64,000 bases of DNA from Pseudarthrobacter albicanus (GTDB taxonomy: Bacteria; Actinomycetota; Actinomycetes; Actinomycetales; Micrococcaceae): contig NZ_JAGPOT010000011.1 of assembly GCF_018224015.1 (NCBI RefSeq), positions 62,001 through 126,000 on the forward strand, read 5' to 3'. Below, one piece after another: positions 51,907 through 59,698 of this stretch (its first letter is position 1; every line of letters starts with the position of its first letter). The position numbers were made by a program, and so were the translations under genes. The notes under the pieces were generated by a model. That model made no database searches and was not told where the DNA came from. It saw only the letters and a list, made by a program, of their open reading frames with translations.

Positions 51907-53130
51907 ATGTCGATTACCGCCGATGCCAAGGAACTGCAGGGCGATATCGCCCGGTTCCGGCACGAGCTGCATCAGGAGCCGGAGATCGGCCTGGACCTCC
52001 CCCGGACCCAGGAAAAAGTCCTCAAGGCGCTCGAGGGCCTGCCTTTTGAGATCACCCTCGGGAAAAGCACGACGTCGGTCACCGCAGTCCTGCGCGGCGG
52101 CGCGCCGCACGCAACGGCCGCGAAGCCCGTTGTCCTGCTGCGCGCGGACATGGACGGCCTCCCCGTCCAGGAACGCACCGGCGTCGGGTTCTCCTCCAGG
52201 ATCGACGGCGCCATGCACGCCTGCGGCCACGACCTCCACACCTCGATGCTGGCCGGAGCCGCCACCCTGCTGGCCGAACGCCGGGAGCAGCTCGCCGGCG
52301 ACGTCGTCCTGATGTTCCAGCCGGGCGAGGAAGGTTTCGACGGCGCGGGCCACATGATCCGCGAAGGCGTCCTGGACGCAGCCGGCCGCCGGGCTGACGC
52401 CGCCTACGGCATGCACGTGTTCTCCGCCCTGGAACCCCATGCCCAGTTCTGCACCAAGCCGGGCGTCATCATGAGCGCCTCGGACGGGCTCTTCGTCACG
52501 GTCCTGGGCGCCGGCGGCCACGGCTCCGCCCCGCACTCCGCCAAGGACCCCGTCACGGCCGTCGCCGAAATGGTGACGGCCCTGCAGGTGATGATCACGC
52601 GCCAGTTCAACATGTTCGATCCCGTGGTGCTCACCGTCGGCCTCCTGCAGGCCGGCACCAAGCGCAACGTCATCCCCGAATCCGCGCGCTTCGAAGCCAC
52701 CATCCGCACCTTCTCGGACGCATCCCGGGAACGGATGATGACCGCCATTCCGGTCCTCCTCAAGGGCATCGCCGCCGCCCACGGCCTGGAGGTGGACGTA
52801 GACTACCGCGGCGAATACCCCCTCAGCGTCACGGATGAAGACGAGACGCGCACGGCCGAGAAGACCATCGCGAACCTGTTCGGCGAATCCCGCCTCACCC
52901 GCTGGGCCACCCCGCTCAGCGGCTCGGAGGACTTCTCCCGGGTGATGGCGGAGGTGCCCGGCACCTTCATCGGGCTCAGTGCCGTCGCCCCCGGCGCGGA
53001 CCACACTGCCACACCGTTCAACCACTCCCCCTACGCCACCTTTGACGACGGCGTCCTGTCCGACGGCGCGGCGCTCTACGCAGAGCTCGCAATCTCCCGC
53101 ATCGCGGCCCTTGCCGCCGCCGGCAACTGA
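51907..53130 (+). CDS. M20-family amidohydrolase
   Basis: A 407-aa zinc or manganese amidohydrolase of the IAA-amino-acid hydrolase/hippuricase type. Metal ligands are in MHACGHDLHTSML and QPGEEGFDGAGHMI, and GGHGSAPHSAKDPV is the dimerisation-domain His region; the last ligand lies in TPFNHSPYATFDD. It probably removes an acyl group from an N-acyl amino acid. AGGAG precedes the ATG. The MHS transporter follows after 28 nt, giving an uptake-and-hydrolysis pair. Confidence 0.93.
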   Translation: MSITADAKELQGDIARFRHELHQEPEIGLDLPRTQEKVLKALEGLPFEITLGKSTTSVTAVLRGGAPHATAAKPVVLLRADMDGLPVQERTGVGFSSRIDGAMHACGHDLHTSMLAGAATLLAERREQLAGDVVLMFQPGEEGFDGAGHMIREGVLDAAGRRADAAYGMHVFSALEPHAQFCTKPGVIMSASDGLFVTVLGAGGHGSAPHSAKDPVTAVAEMVTALQVMITRQFNMFDPVVLTVGLLQAGTKRNVIPESARFEATIRTFSDASRERMMTAIPVLLKGIAAAHGLEVDVDYRGEYPLSVTDEDETRTAEKTIANLFGESRLTRWATPLSGSEDFSRVMAEVPGTFIGLSAVAPGADHTATPFNHSPYATFDDGVLSDGAALYAELAISRIAALAAAGN

Positions 53131-53158
53131 CCATTCCCACCACCACTTGGAGCACGAC

Positions 53159-54451
53159 ATGACCGCCACCGTAGGCCCTTCGGCCACAGTCCAGGTTCAC
53201 AAGTCCCACCTGCGCACACTCATCGGCACCGGCATCGGCAACGCCGTTGAATGGTACGACTGGGCCATCTACGCCACGTTCTCGCCCTTCATTGCCGGCG
53301 CCCTGTTCAGCAACGCGGACCCGACGTCGGCCGTCCTCTCCACGCTGGCGATCTTCGCCGTCGGCTTCGTCGCCCGTCCCTTCGGCGGCTTCGTCTTCGG
53401 CTGGATCGGCGACCGGATCGGCCGCAAGACGTCCATGACCTTCGCCGTCGGCCTCGCGGCCCTCGGCAGCCTGCTCATCGGGATCGCACCGACCTTCGCG
53501 TCCGTCGGCGCCTTCGCCTCCGTGATGCTGCTGGTGGCCCGCCTCATCCAGGGCCTGGCCCACGGCGGCGAGCTGCCGTCATCGCAGACGTACTTGTCCG
53601 AGATGGCCCCGAAGGAAAAGCGCGGCTTCTGGGCGACGCTCATCTACACCTCCGGCACCGCAGGAATCCTCGCCGGAACGCTGCTGGGCGCCATCCTCAC
53701 CGGGGTCCTCAGCAAGACGGACATGAACGCCTGGGGCTGGCGCATCCCGTTCCTGATCGGCGGGGCCCTGGGCGTCTACGCCCTGGTCATGCGTGCCCGC
53801 ATGAAGGAATCCGAGACCTTCGAGGCCGAGACGCCGGACGAGAAGCACGAGCCGATGTGGCCGCAGATCTTCCGGTACCGCAAGCAGGCCCTGCAGGTCA
53901 TCGGCCTGACCGTCGGTCTCACGGTGTCCTACTACATCTGGGGCGTTGTGGCTCCGAGCTACGCCGCCAGCACGCTCAAGATGGACCGTGGAGAGGCCCT
54001 GTGGGCCGGTGTGATCGGCAATGTCGTCTTCATCGCCGCCCTGCCGTTCTGGGGCAAGCTGTCCGACCGCATCGGCCGCAAGCCCGTGCTGATCATGAGC
54101 TCTGCCGGGGCCGCGCTGCTGCTTTTCCCGATGACCTGGCTCCTGAAGGACTCCCCTTGGCAGCTGGCCGTGAGCATGTCCGTGATGCTGTTCTTCATCG
54201 CGGGCAGTGCGGCGATCGTCCCGGCCGTCTACGCCGAGCTCTTCCCCACCAAGATCCGCACCATCGGCGTCGGCATCCCGTACTCTATCTGCGTGGCGGT
54301 CTTCGGCGGCACGGCCCCGTACCTGCAGACCTGGCTCGGCACCATCGGCCAGGCCAGCCTGTTCAACGTCTACGCGGTGGTCCTGCTGCTGATCGGCATC
54401 GCCTTCGCCTTCACCATCCCGGAGACCAAGGGCAAGGACCTGACGCTCTAA
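53159..54451 (+). CDS. MFS transporter, metabolite:H+ symporter (MHS) family
   Basis: A 430-aa 12-helix symporter. The MHS signature GNAVEWYDWAIYATFSPF lies in TM1, GWIGDRIGRKTSM and WGKLSDRIGRKPV are the two MFS loop motifs, and RLIQGLAHGGELPSSQTYLSE is typical. Relatives import dicarboxylates, betaines or aromatic acids. TTGGAG lies before the ATG. Being downstream of the M20 hydrolase, it probably imports that enzyme's acyl-amino-acid substrate. Confidence 0.93.
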   Translation: MTATVGPSATVQVHKSHLRTLIGTGIGNAVEWYDWAIYATFSPFIAGALFSNADPTSAVLSTLAIFAVGFVARPFGGFVFGWIGDRIGRKTSMTFAVGLAALGSLLIGIAPTFASVGAFASVMLLVARLIQGLAHGGELPSSQTYLSEMAPKEKRGFWATLIYTSGTAGILAGTLLGAILTGVLSKTDMNAWGWRIPFLIGGALGVYALVMRARMKESETFEAETPDEKHEPMWPQIFRYRKQALQVIGLTVGLTVSYYIWGVVAPSYAASTLKMDRGEALWAGVIGNVVFIAALPFWGKLSDRIGRKPVLIMSSAGAALLLFPMTWLLKDSPWQLAVSMSVMLFFIAGSAAIVPAVYAELFPTKIRTIGVGIPYSICVAVFGGTAPYLQTWLGTIGQASLFNVYAVVLLLIGIAFAFTIPETKGKDLTL

Positions 54452-54470
54452 GCCCCTCGCCCCGGCCCCG

Positions 54471-54536
54471 CCCAACTGGCTGGCATTCGTTGTCGTTTTG
54501 AGGGCTCAAAACGACAACGAATGCGAGTTACTTGGG
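54471..54536. repeat. 66-nt inverted-repeat element, copy C (convergent junction)
   Basis: CCCAACTGGCTGGCATTCG to CGAATGCGAGTTACTTGGG. The inner stem GCATTCGTTGTCGTTTTGAG is perfectly matched over 20 bp around GG. It lies between the ends of the MHS transporter (+) and gatB (-). The T-rich and A-rich inner stem would give a U-tract at the base of neither arm, so the stop mechanism is unclear. Confidence 0.9.
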
Positions 54537-54578
54537 CGGGGACGGGGCCTTTTCGACGGAGCTGCGTCAGCCCTCCAC

Positions 54579-56087
54579 TCAGCCCTCGACGCCGAGCCGC
54601 TCCAGGATCAGCTCGCGCACGCGGCCGGCGTCGGCCTGCCCGCGGGTGGCCTTCATGACGGCGCCGACGATCGCGCCGACGGCCTGGACCTTGCCGCCGC
54701 GGATCTTGTCCGCGACGCCGGGCTGCGCGGCGAGGGCCGCGTCGATGGCCTCGAGCAGGGGGCCGTCGTCGGAGACCACGGCGAGGCCGCGCTTTTCCAC
54801 GATTTCCGCCGGGGTGCCCTCGCCGGCGAGCACGCCGTCGAGGACCTCGGTGGCCATCTTGTTATTGATCCTGCCGTCCTCGACCATCTTGTTCAGCTCG
54901 ACGATGGTGGCGGGGTCGACGCCGAGCTGGCCCGGGTCGACGTCGGCGTTCTTGGCGCGTCCGACGATCTCGCCCATCCACCACTTGCGCGCCACCGTGG
55001 GGGTGGCGCCGGCGGCGATGGTCTCCTCGATCTCGTCCATCACGCCAGCGTTGACGACGTCGCGGAACTCCAGGTCGGAGTAGCCCCAGCCGGCCTGCAG
55101 CCGCTTGCGGCGGGCGGCCGGCGGCTCGGGCAGCGTGGCGCGCAGTTCCTCGACCCATTCCCGGGAAGCCACGATGGGCACCAGGTCAGGTTCCGGGAAG
55201 TAGCGGTAGTCGTCGGCGTCGGACTTGGCCCGGCCGGACGTCGTGGTGCGCGTGTCCTCGTGCCAGTGCCGGGTTTCCTGGATGACCGGCTCGCCGGAGT
55301 CCAGGACGGCGCCGTGCCGCTGGATCTCGTAGCGGACGGCGTGTTCGACGGCGCGCAGCGAGTTCACGTTCTTCGTCTCGGAGCGGATGCCGAAGCGTTC
55401 GCGGCCGTGCGGGCGCAGCGAGACGTTGGCGTCGCAGCGGACATTGCCGCGTTCCATCTTCGCGTCCGAGACGCCGAGGTTCTTGACGATCTCGCGGACG
55501 GCGGCCACGTAGGCCTTCGCCAGTTCCGGTGCGCGGCTGCCGGCGCCCTCGATCGGCTTGGTGACGATCTCGACGAGCGGCACGCCGGAGCGGTTGTAGT
55601 CCACGAGGGAGTAGTCCGCGCCCTGGATCCGGCCGGTGGCGCCGCCCATGTGGGTCAGCTTGCCGGCGTCCTCCTCCATGTGCGCGCGTTCGATCTCGAC
55701 GCGGAAGATGGTCCCGTCCGAGAGCTCGATGTCCAGGTGGCCGTCGTAGGCGATCGGGTCCTCGTACTGTGACGTCTGGAAGTTTTTGGGGGTGTCCGGA
55801 TAGAAGTACTGCTTCCGGGCAAACGTGCAGGATTCAGCAATCTTGCAGTTCAGTGCCAGGCCGATCTTGATCGAGGACTCGATCGCGGTCCTGTTCACCA
55901 CGGGCAGCACGCCGGGCATGCCGAGGTCCACCTCGTTGACGTTGGTGTTCGGCTCGTCGCCGAAGACGTTGGGCGCGGAGGAGAACATCTTCGTTTTGGT
56001 GTTGAGCTCCACGTGGACCTCGAACCCCAGGACGGGATCGTACTTCTCCATGGCCTCGTCGAAGCTGATGGTTGCGTCAGCGCTCAT
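54579..56087 (-). CDS. gatB: Asp-tRNA(Asn)/Glu-tRNA(Gln) amidotransferase subunit B
   Basis: Kinase subunit that phosphorylates the misacylated Glu-tRNA(Gln) or Asp-tRNA(Asn) before amidation. The 502-aa protein has VLGFEVHVELNTKTKMFS, the catalytic groove segments DYNRSGVPLVEIVT and MERGNVRCDANVSL, and the C-terminal YqeY-like tail. Its ATG shares one base with the gatA stop (TAATG). It is last in gatC-gatA-gatB. It ends at the copy C inverted repeat. Confidence 0.97.
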   Translation of the reverse strand: MSADATISFDEAMEKYDPVLGFEVHVELNTKTKMFSSAPNVFGDEPNTNVNEVDLGMPGVLPVVNRTAIESSIKIGLALNCKIAESCTFARKQYFYPDTPKNFQTSQYEDPIAYDGHLDIELSDGTIFRVEIERAHMEEDAGKLTHMGGATGRIQGADYSLVDYNRSGVPLVEIVTKPIEGAGSRAPELAKAYVAAVREIVKNLGVSDAKMERGNVRCDANVSLRPHGRERFGIRSETKNVNSLRAVEHAVRYEIQRHGAVLDSGEPVIQETRHWHEDTRTTTSGRAKSDADDYRYFPEPDLVPIVASREWVEELRATLPEPPAARRKRLQAGWGYSDLEFRDVVNAGVMDEIEETIAAGATPTVARKWWMGEIVGRAKNADVDPGQLGVDPATIVELNKMVEDGRINNKMATEVLDGVLAGEGTPAEIVEKRGLAVVSDDGPLLEAIDAALAAQPGVADKIRGGKVQAVGAIVGAVMKATRGQADAGRVRELILERLGVEG

Positions 56088-57670
56088 TATTTTGCCTCCT
56101 TGGTTCCGACAAGGGTCTCGACAGGCTCGACCACCGGGGTTTCGACAAGCTCAACCAACGAAGGGGCACGGTCCAGCAGCGGGCCGCCCCACTGCGCCTC
56201 GAGCAGGGATTCGAGGACGGCGCCGACGCGGTACAGCCGGGCGTCCTTCCGGGCCGGTGCCAGCAGCTGGATGCCGACCGGCAGCCCGTCCTCGTCGGCC
56301 AGGCCGCCGGGCAGGGACAGCCCGGGGATCCCGGCCATGTTGGCCGGGATGGTGGCGACGTCGTTGAGGTACATGGCCAGCGGGTCGTTGAGCTTCTCGC
56401 CGAGCTTGAAGGCCGTGGTGGGGGCCGTCGGGGAGATCAGGACGTCGGCCTTGCCGAACGCGGCGGCGAAGTCGCGCTGGATCAGGGTGCGCACCTTCTG
56501 GGCCGAGCCGTAGTAGGCGTCGTAGTAGCCGGCGCTCAGCGCGTAGGTGCCCAGGATGATGCGGCGCTTGACCTCGTCGCCGAAGCCGGCGGCGCGGGTG
56601 GCAGCCATGACCCGCTCGATCGTCATCGGTCCGTCTTCGGGCAGGACCCGCAGGCCGTACCGGACGCCGTCGAACTTGGCGAGGTTCGAGGAGGCCTCGG
56701 ACGGCATGATCAGGTAGTAGGCGCCCAGCGCGTACTTGAAGTGGGGGCAGGAGACCTCGACGATCTCGGCGCCCGCGGCCTTGAGCAGCTCGAGCGACTC
56801 GTTGAAACGGGTCTCGACGCCGGCCTGGTAGCCCTCGCCGTGGAGTTCCTTGATGATGCCGATCTTCATGCCGTCCACGTTGCCGGTCCGGGCGGCGGCG
56901 ACGAGGTCCTCCAGCGGGTCCGGCAGCGAGGTGGAGTCACGCGGATCGTGCCCGCCGATGACCTGGTGCAGCAGGGCCGAGTCCAGCACGGTGCGGGAGA
57001 CCGGCCCGATCTGGTCCAGCGAGGACGCCATCGCGATCGCGCCGTAGCGGGAGACCCCGCCGTAGGTGGGCTTCACGCCGACGGTGCCGGTGACGGCGCC
57101 GGGCTGGCGGATCGAGCCGCCGGTGTCCGTGCCGAGGGCCAGCGGCGCTTCGAAGGCCGCGACGGCGGCGGCGGAACCGCCGCCGGAGCCGCCGGGAATG
57201 CGGTCCAGGTCCCACGGGTTGTGGGTGGGCCCGAACGCGGAGTGCTCGGTGGAGGAGCCCATCGCGAACTCGTCCAGGTTGGTCTTGCCCAGGATCGGCA
57301 TCTTGGCCGCGCGCAGGCGCTCGACGACGGTGGCGTCGTAGGGGCTGTGCCAGCCCTCAAGGATCTTCGAGCCCGCCGTGGTGGGCTGGCCGACCGTGAC
57401 GATGAGGTCCTTGACCGCGATCGGCACACCGGCCAGGGCGTGGAGCTCCGCGGCGGCGGCACCACCGGCGGCGCGGATGGCGTCCACCTCGGCGGCGACG
57501 GCGAGCGCCTCGTCCGTGTTGACGTGCAGGAAGGCGTGGATCTTGCCGTCGACGGCGGCGATGCGGTCCAGGTGCGCCTGGGTGACCTCGACGGCGGACA
57601 CTTCGCGGGCGGCGAGCCTGTCGGCGAGCGCGGCGGCGGAGGAGCGGATCAGTTCGGTGCTGTCAGTCAT
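56087..57670 (-). CDS. gatA: Asp-tRNA(Asn)/Glu-tRNA(Gln) amidotransferase subunit A
   Basis: Amidase subunit that releases ammonia from glutamine. The 527-aa protein has the Ser-cisSer-Lys triad: Lys in [10 protein letters not shown], cis-Ser in [14 protein letters not shown] and nucleophile Ser in [13 protein letters not shown]. The start is [10 protein letters not shown] with GAGGG upstream. The last 20 or so residues ([18 protein letters not shown]) lie outside the family core and are coded by two copies of a DNA repeat (56115-56161), so a repeat has been absorbed into the gene end. Confidence 0.96.
   Translation of the reverse strand: MTDSTELIRSSAAALADRLAAREVSAVEVTQAHLDRIAAVDGKIHAFLHVNTDEALAVAAEVDAIRAAGGAAAAELHALAGVPIAVKDLIVTVGQPTTAGSKILEGWHSPYDATVVERLRAAKMPILGKTNLDEFAMGSSTEHSAFGPTHNPWDLDRIPGGSGGGSAAAVAAFEAPLALGTDTGGSIRQPGAVTGTVGVKPTYGGVSRYGAIAMASSLDQIGPVSRTVLDSALLHQVIGGHDPRDSTSLPDPLEDLVAAARTGNVDGMKIGIIKELHGEGYQAGVETRFNESLELLKAAGAEIVEVSCPHFKYALGAYYLIMPSEASSNLAKFDGVRYGLRVLPEDGPMTIERVMAATRAAGFGDEVKRRIILGTYALSAGYYDAYYGSAQKVRTLIQRDFAAAFGKADVLISPTAPTTAFKLGEKLNDPLAMYLNDVATIPANMAGIPGLSLPGGLADEDGLPVGIQLLAPARKDARLYRVGAVLESLLEAQWGGPLLDRAPSLVELVETPVVEPVETLVGTKEAK
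56115..56161 (-). repeat. Tandem dispersed-type repeat inside the gatA 3' end
   Basis: Two 23-bp units, GTCTCGACAGGCTCGACCACC at 56115 and GTTTCGACAAGCTCAACCAAC at 56139 (plus strand), lie in the coding region. The sequence TTTCGACAAGCTCAACC is a well known intergenic repeat of Arthrobacter and relatives. Both units are in frame and read VELVET/VEPVET. Confidence 0.75.
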
Positions 57671-57674
57671 GTTC

Positions 57675-57971
57675 TTAGCCCTCATCCAGGATTGCCGGGA
57701 CCTTGAAGCGGCCTTCGTACGCGTCCGGGGCGCCGGAGAGTGCCTGCTCGGCGGTGAAAGTGTGGCCCACGACGTCCTCGCGGAAGACGTTGGTCAACGG
57801 GAGCGGGTGGGACGTGGCCGGGACATCATCACCGGCGGCTTCGCTGACGGATTTCACCGATTCGACGATGACGGCGAGTTCGCCGGCCATCCTGTCCAGC
57901 TCTTCAGCACTCATCTCGATGTGCGCGAGTTGCGCAAGATGCGCGACGTCGTCGCGGTTGATCGCAGCCAT
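57675..57971 (-). CDS. gatC: Asp-tRNA(Asn)/Glu-tRNA(Gln) amidotransferase subunit C
   Basis: Small 98-aa subunit that wraps GatA and GatB. The typical start [21 protein letters not shown] and the end [11 protein letters not shown] match the family. GGGGAG lies before the ATG at 57971. It is first in gatCAB, with 4 nt to gatA. Confidence 0.96.
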   Translation of the reverse strand: MAAINRDDVAHLAQLAHIEMSAEELDRMAGELAVIVESVKSVSEAAGDDVPATSHPLPLTNVFREDVVGHTFTAEQALSGAPDAYEGRFKVPAILDEG

Positions 57972-58017
57972 GGATCTCCCCTGCAAGTTCGGATTATTTT
58001 CGGTCCCAGTCTACTAA

Positions 58018-58088
58018 CAAGCAACGCGGGGTCACTTACGGCCCATCCGGAGGACCGGAATGGGCGGTAAGTGACCCCGCGTTGCTTG
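58018..58088 (-). terminator. Long perfect palindrome downstream of the citrate transporter gene
   Basis: Arms of 22 nt (58018-58039 and 58067-58088) are perfectly complementary, with an additional GCCCAT/ATGGGC inner stem. It begins about 20 nt past the citM stop on the minus strand and lies upstream of gatC. It probably ends the transporter message and insulates gatCAB. The sequence AGCAACGCGGGGTCACTTA looks like another dispersed Arthrobacter element. Confidence 0.85.
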
Positions 58089-58106
58089 GTGCTGTTGTTT
58101 GGGTTG

Positions 58107-59567
58107 TCAGCCGATGCCGATGGCTCCGGTTGCCACTCCTACTCCGAGCATGACCAGGGAGATGACGGCGGTGCGCCAGAGGACCTTCTTGTGGTGGTCA
58201 CCCAGCTCCACCTTGGCGAGGGAGACGAGCAGCAGGATCGCGGGGACCAGGGGGCTCTGCAGGTGGAAGGGCTGGCCGGTGATGGAGGCGCGGGCCATGT
58301 CGGCGGCGCTGACGCCGTAGTGGGCTGCCGTCTCGCTGAGGACCGGCAGGACGCCGAAGTAGAACGCGTCATTGCTCATGAAGAACGTCATCGGGATGCT
58401 CAGGACGCCGGTGATGACAGCCATGAACGGACCCATGTCCGCCGGGATGATCTGGACGAGCCATTCCGACATTGCCTTGACCATGCCCGTGCCGTTGAGG
58501 ACACCGGTGAGGACTGCGGCCGCCATGACCATGCTGACCACGGCGACGATCGACGGGGCGTGGGCGATCAGCTGGGCACCCTGCTCCTTGACCTTGGGGA
58601 AGTTGACCAGCAGGGCGATGGCGGAACCCACCATGAAGACGAACGGGAGCGGAATGACGTTGGCGACAAGGGTCACCATGACTGCGACCGTCAGGCCGAG
58701 GTTGAACCAGAACAGCTTGGGACGCAGGGTGGTGCGGTTGGGGTCCAGTGCGGTGTCCGCCATGGCGGAATCGCGGGCCGTGTCGGTGTCTGCGACGAGG
58801 ACTTCAGTGCGCTCCAAGACTGCGACGCCGGCGCCTCCCCCGGTGCCCGGCTTACGTGCGGCGCGGGTCGAGCCCGAGCCGCCCTTGCCGGAACCGCCGC
58901 GGCCGGTGCCGCCGTCGAACTCGACACCCTCGGCCCAGATCTCCGGTGCCAGGGCGCGGAGACGGTTGCGTTCCTGCAGGCCGAGCAGCCAGGAGAAGAC
59001 GAAGACGACCACGAGGCCGGCAATGAGGGACGGGACCATGGGAACGAAGACGTCGTTGACGTCGAGCTTCAGCGCGGTTGCGGCGCGGGCGGTGGGGCCG
59101 CCCCAGGGCAGGATGTTCATGGTGCCGTTGGCCAGGCCGGCCACGCAGGTCAGGACCACGGGGCTCATCTTCAGCCGCAGGTAGACCGGCAGCATCGCGG
59201 CGGTGGTCAGGATGAAGGTGGTGGAACCGTCACCGTCCAGGGAGACTGCGGCGGCGAGGATGGCCGTGCCGAGGACCACCTTGGCGGGGTCGTTGCCGAG
59301 CTTGCGCAGGCTGAACCGGACCAGCGGGTCGAAGAGCCCGACGTCGATCATCAGGCCGAAGTAGATGATGGCGAACATCAACAGCGCGGCGGTGGAGGTC
59401 ATGGACTTCATCGAGTCGAGCACCATGGGGCCGATGCCCAGGCCAGCGCCGGCGAAGAGTCCGAAGACTGTGGGGACGATGATGAGCGCCAGCACCGGCG
59501 TCAACTTCTTCGTCATGATCAACACCATGAATACCGCGATCATGGCGAATCCAAGTAATACCAGCAC
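58107..59567 (-). CDS. CitMHS-family citrate-metal/H+ symporter
   Basis: A 486-aa transporter with about 12 helices, importing citrate bound to Mg2+, Ca2+ or similar. Family motifs are SLDGDGSTTFILTTAAMLPVY and TMNILPWGGPTARAATAL in the first half and FFMSNDAFYFGVLPVLSETA in the second. A Gly/Ala/Ser-rich cytoplasmic loop (about 220-275) separates the halves. Start GTG with GAAGGAG upstream. It is divergent from a CitA/CitB-type sensor pair that probably switches it on. Confidence 0.93.
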   Translation of the reverse strand: MLVLLGFAMIAVFMVLIMTKKLTPVLALIIVPTVFGLFAGAGLGIGPMVLDSMKSMTSTAALLMFAIIYFGLMIDVGLFDPLVRFSLRKLGNDPAKVVLGTAILAAAVSLDGDGSTTFILTTAAMLPVYLRLKMSPVVLTCVAGLANGTMNILPWGGPTARAATALKLDVNDVFVPMVPSLIAGLVVVFVFSWLLGLQERNRLRALAPEIWAEGVEFDGGTGRGGSGKGGSGSTRAARKPGTGGGAGVAVLERTEVLVADTDTARDSAMADTALDPNRTTLRPKLFWFNLGLTVAVMVTLVANVIPLPFVFMVGSAIALLVNFPKVKEQGAQLIAHAPSIVAVVSMVMAAAVLTGVLNGTGMVKAMSEWLVQIIPADMGPFMAVITGVLSIPMTFFMSNDAFYFGVLPVLSETAAHYGVSAADMARASITGQPFHLQSPLVPAILLLVSLAKVELGDHHKKVLWRTAVISLVMLGVGVATGAIGIG

Positions 59568-59698
59568 GGCCGGCTCCTTCTTGTGAACGGCACCACTCCG
59601 CTGTGATGCGCACTACAGACATTAGAGTGGCGCCAATCACGGCTGGGTCTTTGCCTCAATTGATTGGCATACTGCTTATTGGACGCATTTAGCTCATT

